Below the pieces are notes generated by a model, which was not told the DNA's origin, made no database searches, and was given only the letters and a program-made list of their open reading frames with translations. A program made the position numbers and the translations under genes. Shown here piece by piece: positions 48,523 through 50,057 of a stretch of DNA of 50,057 nucleotides. The stretch is from CAYVFC01 sp964450715 (GTDB lineage Bacteria > Myxococcota_A > Polyangia > Polyangiales > JAFGIB01), in assembly GCA_964450715.1 (NCBI GenBank), contig CAYVFC010000050.1:1-50057 (forward strand). Reading direction: 5' to 3'. Each line of letters begins with the position of its first letter. The first letter of the stretch is position 1.

Positions 48523-49983
48523 ATGTCGGTCACAGCAACAGAAATTGCCATCGTTTCGTTCTATCTCGTAGTGCTGTCCATCCTGGGACTGTACGGGTTC
48601 CACAGGGGATTGCTCCTGTATCTCTACTGGCGTTACCGGAAACGGGCCCCGAAGCCGCCCAAGCGGTTCGAGGCTCTGCCGCGGGTGACAGTTCAGCTTC
48701 CCATGTACAACGAGATGTACGTGGCGGAACGGTTGCTGGAAGGCGTGGCGTCGATCGAATACCCCAGGGACAAGCTGGACATACAGGTCCTGGACGACTC
48801 GACCGACGAGACGGTTTCCATCGTCCAAGCCAAGGTGGCCGAGCTGCAGCAACGCGGCTACGATGTGTCCTATATCCATCGAACCGATCGCGTCGGGTAC
48901 AAGGCGGGTGCTCTGGAAGAGGGATTGAAGAGCGCCAAGGGAGACTTCACCCTGGTATTCGATGCCGATTTCATACCCACCAAGAGCATCATCTACGATC
49001 TCATCCACTACTTCACCGATCCCAAGGTGGGCATGGTGCAGGCTCGCTGGGGCCACCTGAACCGCGACTACTCGCTGCTCACGCGGGTACAGTCCCTGAT
49101 GCTCGACGGCCACTTCGTCATCGAGCACATCGCGCGCAACCGCTCGGGGCGTTTTTTCAACTTCAATGGCACGGCCGGCATCTGGCGGCGCTCGACCATC
49201 GTGGACGCGGGCGGCTGGCAGCACGATACGCTGACCGAGGACATGGATCTGAGCTTTCGCGCGCAGCTCAAGGGCTGGAAGTTCGTCTATGTACCCACGG
49301 CGCTGGCGCCCGCCGAGATCCCCTGCGAGATGAACAGCTTCAAGGGTCAGCAGTACCGCTGGGCCAAGGGCTCGGCGCAGACCACGCGCAAGCTGCTCTC
49401 GACCGTCGTGCACGCCGATATCCCCTTCAAGGTGAAAGTGGAGTGCTTGTTTCACCTGACCAATAACTTCGCCTACGTGTTCCTGGTCCTGCTGGCGGCG
49501 TTGCAGCTTCCCAACATGCTGCTCCGCCGCCACATGGAGAGGCCGGAGCTGCTGCTACTCGACGTGCCGCTGTTCGCCACCACCTGTCTCTCCATCGTGG
49601 TCTTCTATCTCACCGCGCACCGAGCGCTATACACGGACATGTGGGACGCGGTAAAAAGAGTGCCTTTGATGATGGCCATCAGCATCGGGCTCTCCCTGAA
49701 CAACGCGCGTGCGGTGCTGGAGGGGCTGCTGGGGAACGATTCCGAATTCGTGCGTACCCCCAAGCACGGTATCCTCCACCGGCAGGGAAACTGGAGTACT
49801 AAAAAATACAAGGCCGGCGCCGCCACCATAGGCACCGTGCTGGAGGTCGGTTTCGGCATCTACTTCGTGCTGACCATCCTGCTGGCCGTGATCACGGGAT
49901 CCTGGGTCAGCATTCCCTTCCTGGTGCTGTTCGCTATCGGTTTCGTCTACGTGGGCTGGCTCAGCATCTCCCAGGCGCGGTAA
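48523..49983 (+). CDS. Processive GT2 glycosyltransferase, CslA/cellulose-synthase-like
   Basis: The 486-residue membrane enzyme has an N-terminal helix (about 8-28), a GT2 catalytic domain with D91/D92 (VLDDSTDET), the DAD motif (D147-D149), TED (238-240) and QQYRW (276-280), and four or more C-terminal helices. The order FNGTAGIWRR and the QQYRW region closely recall plant-type CslA glucomannan synthases. It should polymerise a beta-linked sugar, mannan or glucomannan being plausible, at the inner membrane. The ATG at 48523 has AAGGCG. A terminator hairpin follows within 50 bases. Confidence 0.92.
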   Translation: MSVTATEIAIVSFYLVVLSILGLYGFHRGLLLYLYWRYRKRAPKPPKRFEALPRVTVQLPMYNEMYVAERLLEGVASIEYPRDKLDIQVLDDSTDETVSIVQAKVAELQQRGYDVSYIHRTDRVGYKAGALEEGLKSAKGDFTLVFDADFIPTKSIIYDLIHYFTDPKVGMVQARWGHLNRDYSLLTRVQSLMLDGHFVIEHIARNRSGRFFNFNGTAGIWRRSTIVDAGGWQHDTLTEDMDLSFRAQLKGWKFVYVPTALAPAEIPCEMNSFKGQQYRWAKGSAQTTRKLLSTVVHADIPFKVKVECLFHLTNNFAYVFLVLLAALQLPNMLLRRHMERPELLLLDVPLFATTCLSIVVFYLTAHRALYTDMWDAVKRVPLMMAISIGLSLNNARAVLEGLLGNDSEFVRTPKHGILHRQGNWSTKKYKAGAATIGTVLEVGFGIYFVLTILLAVITGSWVSIPFLVLFAIGFVYVGWLSISQAR

Positions 49984-50024
49984 TCCCCCCCTTTGTGCCC
50001 CCTCCGGCTTTCAGGAACCGCGCG

Positions 50025-50057
50025 GCAGAGATGCCCGGGTCGCCCGGGCATCTCTGC
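50025..50057 (+). terminator. Strong terminator-like hairpin at the window end
   Basis: GCAGAGATGCCCGGG (50025-50039) and its exact complement (50043-50057) form a 15-bp stem with a TCG loop, 42 bases after the glycosyltransferase stop. The window ends at the last stem base, so a following T-run cannot be seen. Confidence 0.7.

Overview
The window is a GC-rich, gene-dense chromosomal segment from a Gram-negative bacterium. It carries several lipobox signal peptides, a TonB-dependent receptor, M16 peptidases, glycine/serine-rich Cys-anchored lipoproteins, a Ser/Thr kinase with a PEGA tail, TPR and LysM envelope proteins and a lamin-tail lipoprotein. This mix is typical of Myxococcota and related former Deltaproteobacteria; the assignment is inferred from gene content, since no rRNA or tRNA gene was seen. 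A tungsten/molybdenum aldehyde ferredoxin oxidoreductase and a YfhL-type ferredoxin suggest that anaerobic metabolism is available.

Layout. 1-5.7 kb: a 20-bp tandem repeat, an AlkK-like acyl-CoA ligase, a 181-bp palindromic MITE-like element, two lipoproteins and a HAL2/CysQ-like nucleotidase. 5.8-10.3 kb: a minus-strand run (MscS channel, shikimate kinase-like protein, PilZ protein, PlsC acyltransferase), then an enoyl-CoA hydratase and a PUDP-like HAD phosphatase. 10.4-14 kb: an AOR / Fe-alcohol dehydrogenase / SCP2-like operon. 14.3-18 kb: a promoter, a structured leader and a SWIM-SNF2 helicase. 18-20.2 kb: a palindromic repeat, a small membrane protein, vapBC and a decayed UPF0210 gene. 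20.3-24.2 kb: a lamin-tail lipoprotein, an endonuclease III-like protein and two membrane-anchored proteins. 24.4-29.4 kb: a lipoprotein, a DUF2723 membrane protein and aspS. 29.7-32.5 kb: a zinc-ribbon membrane protein, a beta-barrel-like protein, a ferredoxin and a class II cyclic-nucleotide phosphodiesterase. 32.5-39.4 kb: a TonB-dependent receptor, a lipoprotein, a Ser/Thr kinase, a LysM protein and cysC. 39.4-44.2 kb: two TPR proteins and two M16 peptidases in one coupled operon. 44.3-50 kb: gltX, a CPBP protease, Ap4A phosphorylase, a Cys-rich lipoprotein and a CslA-like glycosyltransferase.

Themes. Fatty-acyl and aldehyde metabolism recurs (acyl-CoA ligase, PlsC, enoyl-CoA hydratase, AOR/ADH/SCP2-like). 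Envelope assembly and sensing is the other main theme. Several units are translationally coupled through ATGA or similar overlaps: receptor-lipoprotein, M16-M16-TPR-TPR, vapB-vapC and gltX-CPBP.

No CRISPR, prophage, transposase or obvious new defence system was found. The most unusual signals are non-coding. At least four families of palindromic repeats are present, and every convergent gene junction longer than about 50 bp holds one. Two diverged palindromes of one family carry perfect 28-29-bp arms, and one of these arms supplies the start codon and signal-peptide N-region of the LysM protein.
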